NCBI GenBank assembly: GCA_024760505.1
Contig: CP058931.1
Location: 806,001 to 870,000, forward strand
Reading direction: 5' to 3'
Origin: Nitrospira sp.
Lineage (GTDB): Bacteria > Nitrospirota > Nitrospiria > Nitrospirales > UBA8639
DNA: 64,000 nt
Shown here: one piece after another, positions 26,427-35,458 of the stretch
How positions within the stretch are numbered: the first letter of the stretch is position 1
How the letters are laid out: every line of letters begins with the position of its first letter
Position numbers and translations under genes: made by a program
Notes under the pieces: model-generated
Database searches by the model: none
Seen by the model: the letters and a program-made list of their open reading frames with translations, nothing else
Told to the model about the DNA's origin: nothing

Positions 26427-27815
26427 ATGCCGAATTCTGTGCAAGACTGGATTGATGCCCTCGAAGATGCCGATGATGCCACTCGCGAAGAGGCCGCCAA
26501 GGCCCTTGCTGAAAAGGGTGATCCGAAAACGTTAGAACCCCTTCTGATCGCCCTTGAAGACGACTATTGGTCGGTTCGAACTTATGTCGGCTGGGCGTTA
26601 GCCAAAATTGGCGGAGAAAAGGCCGTTGAAGGTCTGATTACGCTTTTTAATGACAATATGATGGAGGTGCAAGCTGAAGCAGTAAAAGCCATGGCCTCTA
26701 TGGGAAAATGCGTCATTCCGCAATTACTGACTGGCTTGAAAGACAAGCGGTGGCGGGTGCGAGAACAAGCCGCTAAAACGTTAGGTGAATTGCGTGACCC
26801 GCAGGCCGTACCAGGATTGAACCTGGTGTGTCGCGACCGGGATGGTGCAGTCAAGAGTGCCGCAGCCGAAGCCTTAGGAAAAATTGGAGACCCAAAGGCC
26901 ATTCCAACTCTGATTAAATTATTTAAAGATACATCCAAGATCGTGCGGGAAACCGCCGGAACCGCATTGATGTACATTGGGAAAGAATCAGTCGATGCCC
27001 TACTGGAGTCCCTCAAAGATCCTCACTTCGTTGTGCGCTGTCACGCCGTTCGGGCACTAGGGGGCATGACGACAGACTACCAAATGGGGCGGGTGTGGGT
27101 TCGTGAAGCTCGTGTCGTCGATGCCCTGATCGACATGGTAAAAGACCCCGATCGAGCGGTTCGCGAGGATGCCACCATCGCCTTGGGCAATATCGGCGAT
27201 GCCCGTGCAGTAGATGCTCTCATGGAAGCCATGAAAGACGGTACAGTGAAACGCCATGCCATTGCTTCCCTCGGCATGATCGGAGATCCTCGCGCCTATC
27301 CTCCCGTCCTGGACGCGTTAAAGGGTAAGGGCATACATCAAGAGGGGAAGCCAACCCCTGGATGCATTATTAGCGAAGACCTCTTAATTAAAGAAGCGGC
27401 TGCGACAGCACTCGGTCATTTCCGCCATCCCAAAGTCATTCCGGATTTAGTGCTGTTACTCAAAGACCTGGTCCTTCGTGATTATGCCGCCAATTCCTTG
27501 GTGTTGATTGGAGACGCAGCAATTGAGCCACTCGTATGGTTCCTCCATGACCCGGATTTGTCTAAAGTCCAGCAAGAAAGCGAGCGGGTTTTGGCTTTTG
27601 CGACCACTCGAATGACGGCAGGTGGTGCCCTTAAAAAGACAGTCTTAGACACCCTGGATAAACTCGGGTGGAAACCAACTGAAGGCCTCAGCAAAGAAAC
27701 CAGAGAGATTGAATATACCGACACCTCCAATGTGTTAGGTGAGGGAGGAGAAGGCCGCTTTGGCAAGAGTGGCGACTTCGCTATGCCGGCTAAACCACCA
27801 AAAATCGAAAGGTAA
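26427..27815 (+). CDS. HEAT-repeat protein
   Basis: A 462-residue protein made almost entirely of PBS-lyase-type HEAT repeats of about 31 residues, for example KTLEPLLIALEDDYWSVRTY, AIPTLIKLFKDTSKIVRETA and AVDALMEAMKDGTVKRHAIA. Such solenoids bind other proteins and act as scaffolds. The last ~60 residues are not repeats and are rich in Gly, Ser and Lys. No signal peptide is present. AAGGAAGATC precedes the ATG. It is the third gene of the run that starts at 24895 and has four paralogues at 33240-36959. Confidence 0.9.
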   Translation: MPNSVQDWIDALEDADDATREEAAKALAEKGDPKTLEPLLIALEDDYWSVRTYVGWALAKIGGEKAVEGLITLFNDNMMEVQAEAVKAMASMGKCVIPQLLTGLKDKRWRVREQAAKTLGELRDPQAVPGLNLVCRDRDGAVKSAAAEALGKIGDPKAIPTLIKLFKDTSKIVRETAGTALMYIGKESVDALLESLKDPHFVVRCHAVRALGGMTTDYQMGRVWVREARVVDALIDMVKDPDRAVREDATIALGNIGDARAVDALMEAMKDGTVKRHAIASLGMIGDPRAYPPVLDALKGKGIHQEGKPTPGCIISEDLLIKEAAATALGHFRHPKVIPDLVLLLKDLVLRDYAANSLVLIGDAAIEPLVWFLHDPDLSKVQQESERVLAFATTRMTAGGALKKTVLDTLDKLGWKPTEGLSKETREIEYTDTSNVLGEGGEGRFGKSGDFAMPAKPPKIER

Positions 27816-27874
27816 TATACACCAATTCGCGTGTCGGGGAGTGGCGCATACGCTGGCGGAAGTTCTTTCCTCTG

Positions 27875-29557
27875 TTAGTCTCGCTGAAAGTGCAAAATTC
27901 CCCAACTGAGATGGCCACTTTTCCCAGCCTGAACCCAATGCTGAAGTCCCACCTTCATAGAAGCCAGATATTCTTCCGTACAAACCTGAATAAGCGCATG
28001 GTGTTGTACCGTTAATTCCTGAAGTACTCGTCCATAATGCGCGGCAAGATTTTCAGAAAGATCCTCAATCTGAATTTCTTGAAACCCTAATTGGGCGGCC
28101 AGTTGCCGATAATATTCAATCGACCCCAGCGAATCCAAGTGAATACGATCTAAAATCGGTTGCAGCACATCCGGGGGACAAGTCGCACTCTTCATCGGAT
28201 CGGTAAAAATAAATTGTCCGCCCTTGGCCAACACCCGATGAACCTCTTGAAACACCTTTTCCCGATTTCCGCTATGTAATATGGCATCCTGCGACCACAC
28301 CACATCAACGCTCCCATCCGGCATAGGAATCGACTCAAAGTTCCCGTCAATGACATTAATCGCTAAACTGATATTCTCTTTCTGATTCAGTGCCCGATTC
28401 CGTTTATTTTGGACTTCACTCAAATTCAGGCATCCAACCTGGCATCCGTATCGTCTCACGAGATGACGCGCTGAGCCTCCGTACCCCGACCCTATATCCA
28501 ACACCCGTTTCGTGGCATCAAGGCCCTTGACAGAAGCCGCCATTTTCTCCACGGTTCGTCGGCTGGCATCGAAAATCGAATCCTTATCGGATTCGTACAA
28601 TCCAATGTGGATATCTTCTCCACCCCAGATCGTGGCATAAAACCGGTCAGCATCCGAACTGTTGTAATAGTCTCGAGCCGTATCCACAGTGGTGGAATAA
28701 TTCAGATTCCCAAATTTGCCCATGATCGTGGTCGGACGTTCCTCATTTTTATAGAGTTTTTCCGCCACATGTACATAAAAATCAGGGTCCTCAACTTTAT
28801 GCGTTTCTTGAAAGTCTGCATAGGTTTTTACCTGCTGAAAACCAACCTCATTCATGAGCCGCCGTGTATATTCTTTCCGTAGTGGATACATATTTAAATG
28901 AAAGGCTTCTCCATCGGGAAACGTATATTTGAACCTTGCGAGTCCTTCATCAACGTGCTCCGGCTCCGCACTGACATTGTCTCCGCAATAGTAATACACA
29001 TGCTTGGACGTAAATCCTTCATCTAAAATTCCATCGTAATTCCTTTGGTCCAGAATCAGCACTCCATCGTGCCTCAGGGCGGTGTAAAATTCAGCCAAGG
29101 CTTTTCTCCGATCCTGTTCGGAAAAGAGATGAGTCAGAGAGTTCCCCAGGCAAATCACCGCATCGTATTTATTGTGGATATCCCGGCTTAACCAGCGCCA
29201 ATCAGCATGAATAGTTCGCATGATAAACCCGGCTCGTCGGGCATTTTCAAATGCCTGCGCCAACATTTCAGGACTGCCGTCCGCACTCGTGACTTCGAAC
29301 CCGGCACGCAAGAGCCGAATAGAATGAAACCCCGTTCCCGTCGCGACATCCAATACGCGCTTGACGCCCCGTTCCTTCAAAATCCGGATGAAAAAGTCCC
29401 CTTCACTCGAGGCCCTGGCCTCCCAATCAATCAAGGCATCCCATTTTTGCACAAAACTATGAACATACTCCTGTTTGTATAAATCTGTTTTTCGTTGGGC
29501 TATGGGATTATCCCCATACATTTGCTTGCTACCGGGCATCGTCGCTTTCTGAATCAT
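27875..29557 (-). CDS. Bifunctional glycine/sarcosine and sarcosine/dimethylglycine N-methyltransferase
   Basis: The 560-residue protein fuses two SAM-dependent methyltransferases. The first half has WDALIDWEARASSEGDFF, VLDVATGTGFHSIRLL and ADWRWLSRDIHNKYDAVICL, very like glycine/sarcosine methyltransferase. The second half has TVDTARDYYNSSDADRFYAT, VLDIGSGYGGSARHLVRRYG and DVVWSQDAILHSG, as in sarcosine/dimethylglycine methyltransferase. Together they make glycine betaine from glycine in three methylations. AGGAGGTG before ATG 29557 fixes the start over the frame start at 29659. A structured leader precedes it, and a betaine-type transporter lies divergently upstream. Confidence 0.92.
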   Translation of the reverse strand: MIQKATMPGSKQMYGDNPIAQRKTDLYKQEYVHSFVQKWDALIDWEARASSEGDFFIRILKERGVKRVLDVATGTGFHSIRLLRAGFEVTSADGSPEMLAQAFENARRAGFIMRTIHADWRWLSRDIHNKYDAVICLGNSLTHLFSEQDRRKALAEFYTALRHDGVLILDQRNYDGILDEGFTSKHVYYYCGDNVSAEPEHVDEGLARFKYTFPDGEAFHLNMYPLRKEYTRRLMNEVGFQQVKTYADFQETHKVEDPDFYVHVAEKLYKNEERPTTIMGKFGNLNYSTTVDTARDYYNSSDADRFYATIWGGEDIHIGLYESDKDSIFDASRRTVEKMAASVKGLDATKRVLDIGSGYGGSARHLVRRYGCQVGCLNLSEVQNKRNRALNQKENISLAINVIDGNFESIPMPDGSVDVVWSQDAILHSGNREKVFQEVHRVLAKGGQFIFTDPMKSATCPPDVLQPILDRIHLDSLGSIEYYRQLAAQLGFQEIQIEDLSENLAAHYGRVLQELTVQHHALIQVCTEEYLASMKVGLQHWVQAGKSGHLSWGILHFQRD

Positions 29558-29711
29558 TATAGACACACCTCCTAGAGGGCTGTTGCCCTCACCACCATTA
29601 GAATAATGGGTGCAAGTGAATAACGGTATGGCGATTTCCTCTTTCCATACAATATTCAATTGCCAAAACCCGCAAGGACAAAACTGTAGTTTGTCTCAAC
29701 GGACCAGAAAT

Positions 29712-29830
29712 AAAAAAGGCCTCCGAACTTCTCCTGCGAGCGTAAGGTAGGCCCGACTGTTACGTGTTAGGCTTTCAATCTAACCGGTTAGGCTCTTCTT
29801 CGCAACCCCTTTTGACTACGTCCCCATTTT
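29712..29830 (-). promoter_or_regulatory. Structured leader with terminator-like hairpin before the betaine-synthesis gene
   Basis: On the minus strand, GGCCTACC (29753-29746) pairs with GGAGGCC (29724-29718), a 7-bp stem with one bulge, followed at once by six T (29717-29712). This intrinsic-terminator shape lies about 155 bases before the ATG at 29557, with no minus-strand gene upstream for it to end. Just 5' of it, a self-complementary CTAACCGGTTAG (about 29779-29790) and further G-rich segments to about 29830 could form a ligand- or ion-sensing domain. I do not recognise the class. It may be an attenuator or riboswitch. Confidence 0.5.
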
Positions 29831-29927
29831 TATCAAAACTAAAATGATCAAAACCGCAGACAGATTTATAATCTTTTTTGAAGAAAAAGGTGGTCTATTC
29901 TTACCAATTTCGAAATATGTCCATTCA

Positions 29928-29957
29928 TTGTCAACGTTTTCGGTTTATCATTATACG
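29928..29957 (+). promoter_or_regulatory. Possible promoter of the BCCT transporter gene
   Basis: TTGTCA (29928-29933) and TATACG (29952-29957) are separated by 18 bp and lie about 65 bp before the ATG at 30025. The -35 box matches sigma-70 consensus in five of six positions and the -10 box in four. Confidence 0.4.
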
Positions 29958-30024
29958 AGTTTTTCTTGTTCGGCAACGCCAAATATGGTAAGGCCTACCC
30001 TTCCTCATTCCATTCTATTACTCC

Positions 30025-31512
30025 ATGAATCCACTGAAATCGACCACCCTTGTCTTCAACATCTCCTGCGCCATGGCCCTTCTCTTTCTCCTTTGGGGCG
30101 CCATGGCCCCGAAACATTTAGCGAAAATAACCGGGACATTCCAAACAGCACTTCTTGATTCGTTTGGCTGGTTATATGTTCTGGCAGCAACAGGTTTTCT
30201 TGTTTGTGCGTTCTGTCTGATTTTTTCTCGATGGGGTGATATTCCGCTGGGGCCGGATGGAGCCAAGGCTGAATTTCCTCTCCACACCTGGTTTGCCATG
30301 CTGTTTTGCGCAGGCATGGGCATTGGGCTCGTATTCTGGGGAGTTGCCGAACCCACGTCCCATTTTCATGATCCGCCCATCGGCGAGGGAGGAACCCCGC
30401 AAGCAGCCCGCTTGGCACTGCAATATTCCTTTTTCCATTGGGGCCTTCATCCATGGGGCATTTACACCATGGTGGGCATGGCCCTGGCCTATTTCCAATT
30501 TCGAAAAGGCACACCAGGACTGTTTAGCTCAGGTTGCCAGCCGGTTCTCGGCAGGCATGCCACTGGACGGCTGGGAACCACCGTGGATGTCATCGCCGTC
30601 TTTGCCACCGTCTTCGGTGTGGCAACCTCACTGGGGTTTGGAGCGGTGCAAATCAGCGGTGGATTATCCTATGTTTTTGACATGCCAAATACCCTCACTA
30701 CTCAATTAACCGTCATCGCCATTGTGACCGTGCTCTTCATGCTCTCCGCTCAAACCGGACTCCAACGAGGCATCAAATACCTTAGTAATTTAAATATGAT
30801 ATTGGCGCTGACTCTGCTGTTATTTTTGCTATTTCTCGGCCCGACCCACTTCATCATGACCGTATTTCCCTCCACCTTCGGACACTACATCCAAAACCTT
30901 CCGACAATGAGCCTGAATCTGGCGCCATTCCGAGATTCGACCTGGATTCACAACTGGACATTATTTTATTGGGCATGGTGGATCGCCTGGGCGCCATTTG
31001 TGGGCACCTTCATCGCGAGGATTTCAAAAGGGCGGACTGTGCGTCAATTCGTATTGGGCGTGTTGCTTGTTCCGTCACTCTTTTGTGCATTTTGGTTCAC
31101 GGTTTTTGGCGGAACGGGTATCGCATTAGAATTGTTTCAGGACACGCCCCTAAAAGCCATTATGGAAAAGGAGGGCATCGAAGTCCTGCTATTTACGGTA
31201 TTAGAGCAATATCCAATGGGCACGTTCATGTCGCTCATCGCCATTTTTTTGATTGGCACCTTTTTTATCACCTCAGCGGATTCGGCCACCTTCGTGCTAG
31301 GGACACTCACCACCAACGGTAGCCTCAACCCACCCAACCGGATCAAATTCACCTGGGGAATTATTCAATCTCTGTCGGCCGCAATCCTCCTGTGGTCCGG
31401 CGGCCTCAAAGGCCTGCAAACCGGCGCTATCCTCGCCGCCTTTCCGTTTGTCTTTGTCATCATTATCCTCATCATCTCCCTTCTCAAATCCTTCAAGGAG
31501 GAAACAAGGTAG
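30025..31512 (+). CDS. BCCT family betaine/choline-type transporter
   Basis: The 495-residue membrane protein has about 12 hydrophobic segments and the BCCT signatures GMGIGLVFWGVAEPTSHF and WTLFYWAWWIAWAPFVGTF. BCCT carriers import betaine, carnitine, choline or similar quaternary ammonium compounds with Na+ or H+. It is divergent from the fused betaine-synthesis methyltransferase, so import of glycine betaine under osmotic stress is the likely role. The C-terminal tail is short, without the long osmosensing extension of BetP. A degraded copy of its last ~110 bp lies at 32184-32295. Confidence 0.92.
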   Translation: MNPLKSTTLVFNISCAMALLFLLWGAMAPKHLAKITGTFQTALLDSFGWLYVLAATGFLVCAFCLIFSRWGDIPLGPDGAKAEFPLHTWFAMLFCAGMGIGLVFWGVAEPTSHFHDPPIGEGGTPQAARLALQYSFFHWGLHPWGIYTMVGMALAYFQFRKGTPGLFSSGCQPVLGRHATGRLGTTVDVIAVFATVFGVATSLGFGAVQISGGLSYVFDMPNTLTTQLTVIAIVTVLFMLSAQTGLQRGIKYLSNLNMILALTLLLFLLFLGPTHFIMTVFPSTFGHYIQNLPTMSLNLAPFRDSTWIHNWTLFYWAWWIAWAPFVGTFIARISKGRTVRQFVLGVLLVPSLFCAFWFTVFGGTGIALELFQDTPLKAIMEKEGIEVLLFTVLEQYPMGTFMSLIAIFLIGTFFITSADSATFVLGTLTTNGSLNPPNRIKFTWGIIQSLSAAILLWSGGLKGLQTGAILAAFPFVFVIIILIISLLKSFKEETR

Positions 31513-31634
31513 GCTCGACGCGACAAGGACCATCATCTCTCAATGGTTGATTTGATCCCAAAAAATCGCTATTACTGCTAGTCTCTTCAACCCCATAAAA
31601 ATATACCTGTCACGGAATTATTAGAGAGGAATCA

Positions 31635-32084
31635 ATGAAGTTAGATTCGCTTCCAAAAGAGTTTACACCTTACAAACAGTTAGAAATTGCCACGAACAAA
31701 TTAATAGATGGTGTGGCACTGGTATCCGTAAATGGGTTTATTCCAGTTTTAATTGGAAAAGGTGAAACTCCCGAGATTTGGGTGACCATTCCTGCCGATC
31801 AACAAGGTAAAGAATGGCGCCCAATTGTGAGTAAAAACACGTCTTTGCTTGAGGTGATTACCGTCAATACCAAGGGAAAAGTAATCGGGGTCGCCATGGG
31901 CGACGACATAGTTCTGGAAGTCAAAGAAATCACAGCCGAGAGTGCGGAAATTACTCAATGTAACCTTCGGCCATTTGGCATAAATGTGTTTTTAGAAGAT
32001 GACTGTCTGAAAGTCATGACTAACCGGTATTCAGGTAACACCATAACCGGGGCAAAAATTTTTATTGATGTTGGGAAAGGATAA
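31635..32084 (+). CDS. Hypothetical soluble protein
   Basis: A 149-residue protein, beta-rich by its alternating hydrophobic pattern (VALVSVNGFIPVLIGK, VITVNTKGKVIGVAMG, GINVFLEDDCLKVMTN). It has no signal peptide or membrane segment. ATTAGAGAGGAATCA before the ATG is a good ribosome binding site. It lies between the BCCT gene and its decayed duplicate. No family recognised. Confidence 0.65.
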   Translation: MKLDSLPKEFTPYKQLEIATNKLIDGVALVSVNGFIPVLIGKGETPEIWVTIPADQQGKEWRPIVSKNTSLLEVITVNTKGKVIGVAMGDDIVLEVKEITAESAEITQCNLRPFGINVFLEDDCLKVMTNRYSGNTITGAKIFIDVGKG

Positions 32085-32183
32085 CCACGGCAAGATTGAT
32101 CGAGATGCCCTCGAAGGACCGCACATATTTTCATGGTCAAGGCTCATCGTGAACCAAAATTCATTGATGGTGCTATTGGATTG

Positions 32184-32295
32184 CTCCTGTGGTCAGGCGG
32201 CCTCAAAAACCTGCAAGCCCGCGCTATCCTGGCCCCCTTTCCCTTTTTGTCTTTGCCATCATCTTTCTCATGATCTCCCTCTCAAATTTTTCCAT
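32184..32295 (+). pseudogene. Remnant of a BCCT transporter 3' end
   Basis: This stretch closely matches the last ~110 bp of the BCCT gene (31387-31500). It encodes LLWSGGLKNLQARAILAPFPF, against LLWSGGLKGLQTGAILAAFPF in the intact gene. After that a one-base insertion in a T run shifts the frame, while the third-frame residues (VFAIIFLMISL) still follow the parent. The rest of the gene is missing. It is the end of a lost second transporter or of a tandem duplication. Confidence 0.8.
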
Positions 32296-32734
32296 GTGAA
32301 AACCCACAGGTAGCCAACGCCTGACCTGGACGATCTGGGTTTCAAATTATTTCCATGCATGGTTTCCTGTCTTCCGCCTTGAGAACATAGGGCTTTTCCC
32401 TCCACCACATTGAAGGCGCCCTTCGTGGCGCGGCAAGCCATACTTCGCCTGCCTTGGCGAAACCCGCCAACACAAAAATTCTCGGAGAGGTTGGAATAAG
32501 TGCAATGCATTCTCCGAACAGCTCCTTTGTTCTGGCAAATCTCAAGATGGATTCCCGATCCACATCGGAAATCTGTAAGGCCAGAAACATAAATTCTCTA
32601 TGATCCAATACTTTCTCATTCTGGACTTGCACCATCTCCCCTTTATTGACAGAATAACTCTAGAACACCTCCTCAGAAGGGACCAATGAATCCTACTTGA
32701 CTCAAGTAAGCGGCAAAATCTGAAAGGAACAATC
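32296..32734. other. Region without a secure gene
   Basis: A minus-strand frame of 97 codons (32342-32635) exists, but its C-terminal half does not look protein-like and there is no family match. I see no RNA gene. It may be decayed sequence linked to the transporter remnant next to it. Confidence 0.4.
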
Positions 32735-33100
32735 ATGACTGAACTTGACACGAGTCTCCCACACATCACCACAACCGAAACGTTGGTGAGATTTTATGTC
32801 CTCCTCTCCCAATACATCGATCGATGCCTGGATGAGGCCACCAAACGCTCACTCCCGGAAGGAGAATTTCAAAAACATTTAGCCGAGACTCACACTCAGG
32901 TGACGGAGCTTCTCACGACCAACCGGGTGGTCAAAAACAAAGCGGAGACGGAATTTCAACGAATCACGACCCTCTGTGAACAATTTTTGAAAACCCCAAA
33001 CGATCAGACCATTAAAAGTAGTCTGCACCACGAGCATGACGTTCTGAGAATAAAAATGTTAGCGTTGAGCGACCTCCTAGCGGTGTTTAGATCGGTGTAG
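32735..33100 (+). CDS. Hypothetical helical protein upstream of the HEAT operon
   Basis: A 121-residue all-helical soluble protein with no cysteine-rich or catalytic motif (TLVRFYVLLSQYIDRCLDEA, AETEFQRITTLCEQFLK). TGAAAGGAACAATC precedes the ATG. It lies 139 bp before the four-gene HEAT operon on the same strand and might belong to the same transcript. Function unknown. Confidence 0.6.
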   Translation: MTELDTSLPHITTTETLVRFYVLLSQYIDRCLDEATKRSLPEGEFQKHLAETHTQVTELLTTNRVVKNKAETEFQRITTLCEQFLKTPNDQTIKSSLHHEHDVLRIKMLALSDLLAVFRSV

Positions 33101-33239
33101 CGTCTCCCACCACCCGCAACAGACGACCTTCCTCCTGACTCATTGACCGCCTAAAAAATCGTGTGGTAACGTCGATCTTCGGGTTTTCCCTAATGGTAGG
33201 GGAACAGGTGAATTCCAAATTTCTCCAATCGGATCAGAC

Positions 33240-34337
33240 ATGATCGACTCGGTCGCTGAACATATTTCTGCCCTGGACGACGAGGATTGGGGGGTACGCG
33301 AAGACGCCGCGGTAGCCCTCGGACGTCTTGGCGATCCCCGCAGCGTTCAACCATTGATTCGGGCGCTTCGTGACTCGGATCGGGCCGTGCGGGAGGCCGC
33401 AACTGCAGCCCTAAAAGCGCTTGGCGAACCGGCTATTCTCTCATTAGGTTTTTGCCTTCAGGATCTGAATCCTCAGGTTCAGGAATCGGCCGCGTGCATC
33501 CTGGCCGATATTGCCAACGAACAGGTACTGGATCCCTTGTTGTCCGCGGCATTAAGTCCTAACTGGATTGTGCGCATGTCGGCGGCCAAAGGCCTGAGTC
33601 GCATTCAGAACTCCCAAGCCATTGATACATTAATTTTGCTGCTCCAGGATAAAGTGCCGGCCGTGCGAGAGGAAGCGGGACAGGCCATACAGGCCATCGG
33701 CAATACCAGCATTCCAAAATTGCTGGAAAAATTAAAGGATCAGAATTGGAAAATCCGTTTGCGGGCGGTGGAAGCGTTAACCCTGTTGAAACCCCTGGAA
33801 GCGGTGGGACATCTGATGATTCTGGTTCTCGAAGATTCCGATACAGCCGTGCGCCAAGACGCCGTTCGAGCACTCGGACAGATTGGCGATGCTCGTGCCA
33901 TTCCCTTATTGCTATCCTCCCTTGCCCTCGAAACGCCATCACTCAAATTGCCCTCGATTGAAGCACTTGGTCAGCTCAGATCCACCGAAGCCATTCCCAT
34001 GTTAATCGCGTTGGTCAACTCGTTACCCAAGGAAGCCTACGAAGATCGCATGGAAGGATGCACCGACCCTCAATATAAAGAAGATCTCCCTCCCCTGGAA
34101 GCCGCCATCAGGGCCATGGGAAAGATTCGCGACCCACAGGCTATCCCCGCCCTTATTCAAGCGCTGCAAAGTACGCTCCTGCGGACAGAAGCCGCCGAAG
34201 CCCTCACACAGTTTGGCCAAACAGCCGTGAATCCATTGTTAAATCTCTTAAAAACGACCAAGAATGACAATCTGCGTCGTCATGTGTTGGAATCCCTTTC
34301 TCACCTTGGCTGGAGGCCGGGACAGATACGCATCTAA
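33240..34337 (+). CDS. HEAT-repeat protein, first of four in an operon
   Basis: A 365-residue HEAT-repeat solenoid with about ten repeats, such as SVQPLIRALRDSDRAVREAA, AIDTLILLLQDKVPAVREEA and AVGHLMILVLEDSDTAVRQD. There is no signal peptide or added domain. The ATG overlaps the TGA of a 16-codon frame (33193-33243), which may couple its translation. The next HEAT gene begins 15 bp after its stop. Scaffold or protein-binding role inferred from the fold. Confidence 0.88.
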   Translation: MIDSVAEHISALDDEDWGVREDAAVALGRLGDPRSVQPLIRALRDSDRAVREAATAALKALGEPAILSLGFCLQDLNPQVQESAACILADIANEQVLDPLLSAALSPNWIVRMSAAKGLSRIQNSQAIDTLILLLQDKVPAVREEAGQAIQAIGNTSIPKLLEKLKDQNWKIRLRAVEALTLLKPLEAVGHLMILVLEDSDTAVRQDAVRALGQIGDARAIPLLLSSLALETPSLKLPSIEALGQLRSTEAIPMLIALVNSLPKEAYEDRMEGCTDPQYKEDLPPLEAAIRAMGKIRDPQAIPALIQALQSTLLRTEAAEALTQFGQTAVNPLLNLLKTTKNDNLRRHVLESLSHLGWRPGQIRI

Positions 34338-34352
34338 CTGAAAGACCTGACG

Positions 34353-35444
34353 ATGCCGAAAGAAACATTCGAAACCATCATTTCTGAACTGGATCATGAG
34401 GAAGATTGGCGCCGAATGCGGGCCACCTCCACCTGCATGAAAGGTGGACCCAAGGCCGTCGAGGCCATCATTCAAGCCATGGCGACAGGCTCTTCTCACT
34501 ACAAAGTGGAAGCGGCAAAAATGTTAGCCCGCCTACGGGATCCCCGAGCCGGGCAGGCTCTCGCTCATGTCCTGAAAGATGAGGATGAACAGGTAAAACA
34601 GGCAGCCGTTGATGCCTTGGAGCATATGGCTGGCATTTTGGATGAAGCCACCGCATCTGCACTCTTAGAGTATTTACGCGATGATACTCTCCAGGAAAAA
34701 GTCACAGCCCTACTCGGTGTGATTCCCACTTCTATTGGCCCTCTGTCGGAACGGCTCAAAGATCCCGATCCGGCCATCCGTCTCCGGGCCGCAGAGATTC
34801 TCGCCCACCTCCTTGATCCTCGATCCGCAAATGCGTTTGTTGATGCCATGTCCGATCCCGATCTTCGTGACCTGGCCACCGATACCTTGCGTAAATTGGG
34901 TGCGATTCGGGACCGTGTCGATCAAACGATGGACGACCTGCGGGCGGTGGACGAATCCGAGCTGAAAGAAGGCGTCCGACAGGAAGCGGTTATTCAACTG
35001 CATCGTATTGGACGGCCAATCGTTGAAATTCTCATTGAATACCTGGAAGACGATGACTGGGTGGTTCGGGAAGCCGCTGCTGACACCCTTGGCAAAATTG
35101 GCGATATTCGCGCGGTGGAACCGCTCATGATCCGGCTCCGGTCGGACAAAGACACGGGGGTGAAAGAACATGCCCTGAAATCCCTGGGGCTCATCGGCGA
35201 TCCACGGCCGGTAGAATTATTCATTGAAGCCATTCCCATTCGCCCTCTTCGCATTCTCGCTGTCGAAGCCCTGGAGAAAGTGAAAGATATCGAAGTCCTG
35301 AGACCCCATATGGAATTATTTGCCCGATTAAAAACCGACCGGGATGGCTTGATTTCCTATAATTCCGGGGTCATCCTTGACAAACTCGAGGCTGCCACTG
35401 CACAAATGAACATGGCTGAAGAGACCTGGGCCGCAAAGGAATAA
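34353..35444 (+). CDS. HEAT-repeat protein, second of four
   Basis: A 363-residue protein with HEAT repeats in two blocks (about residues 25-190 and 215-340), for example AGQALAHVLKDEDEQVKQAA and IVEILIEYLEDDDWVVREAA. They are joined by a helical linker, RDRVDQTMDDLRAVDESELK. It lacks a signal peptide. Spacing of 15 bp before and 14 bp after ties it to its neighbours in one operon. Function unknown. Confidence 0.88.
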   Translation: MPKETFETIISELDHEEDWRRMRATSTCMKGGPKAVEAIIQAMATGSSHYKVEAAKMLARLRDPRAGQALAHVLKDEDEQVKQAAVDALEHMAGILDEATASALLEYLRDDTLQEKVTALLGVIPTSIGPLSERLKDPDPAIRLRAAEILAHLLDPRSANAFVDAMSDPDLRDLATDTLRKLGAIRDRVDQTMDDLRAVDESELKEGVRQEAVIQLHRIGRPIVEILIEYLEDDDWVVREAAADTLGKIGDIRAVEPLMIRLRSDKDTGVKEHALKSLGLIGDPRPVELFIEAIPIRPLRILAVEALEKVKDIEVLRPHMELFARLKTDRDGLISYNSGVILDKLEAATAQMNMAEETWAAKE

Positions 35445-35458
35445 AGGAGTGATGACCC

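Noticed and set aside
32342..32635. 97-codon minus-strand frame, perhaps a decayed GIY-YIG start (MWW...YVLKAEDRK)
   Set aside because: The likeness covers only about 15 residues, the rest is not protein-like, and no catalytic Gly-Ile-Tyr motif is present.
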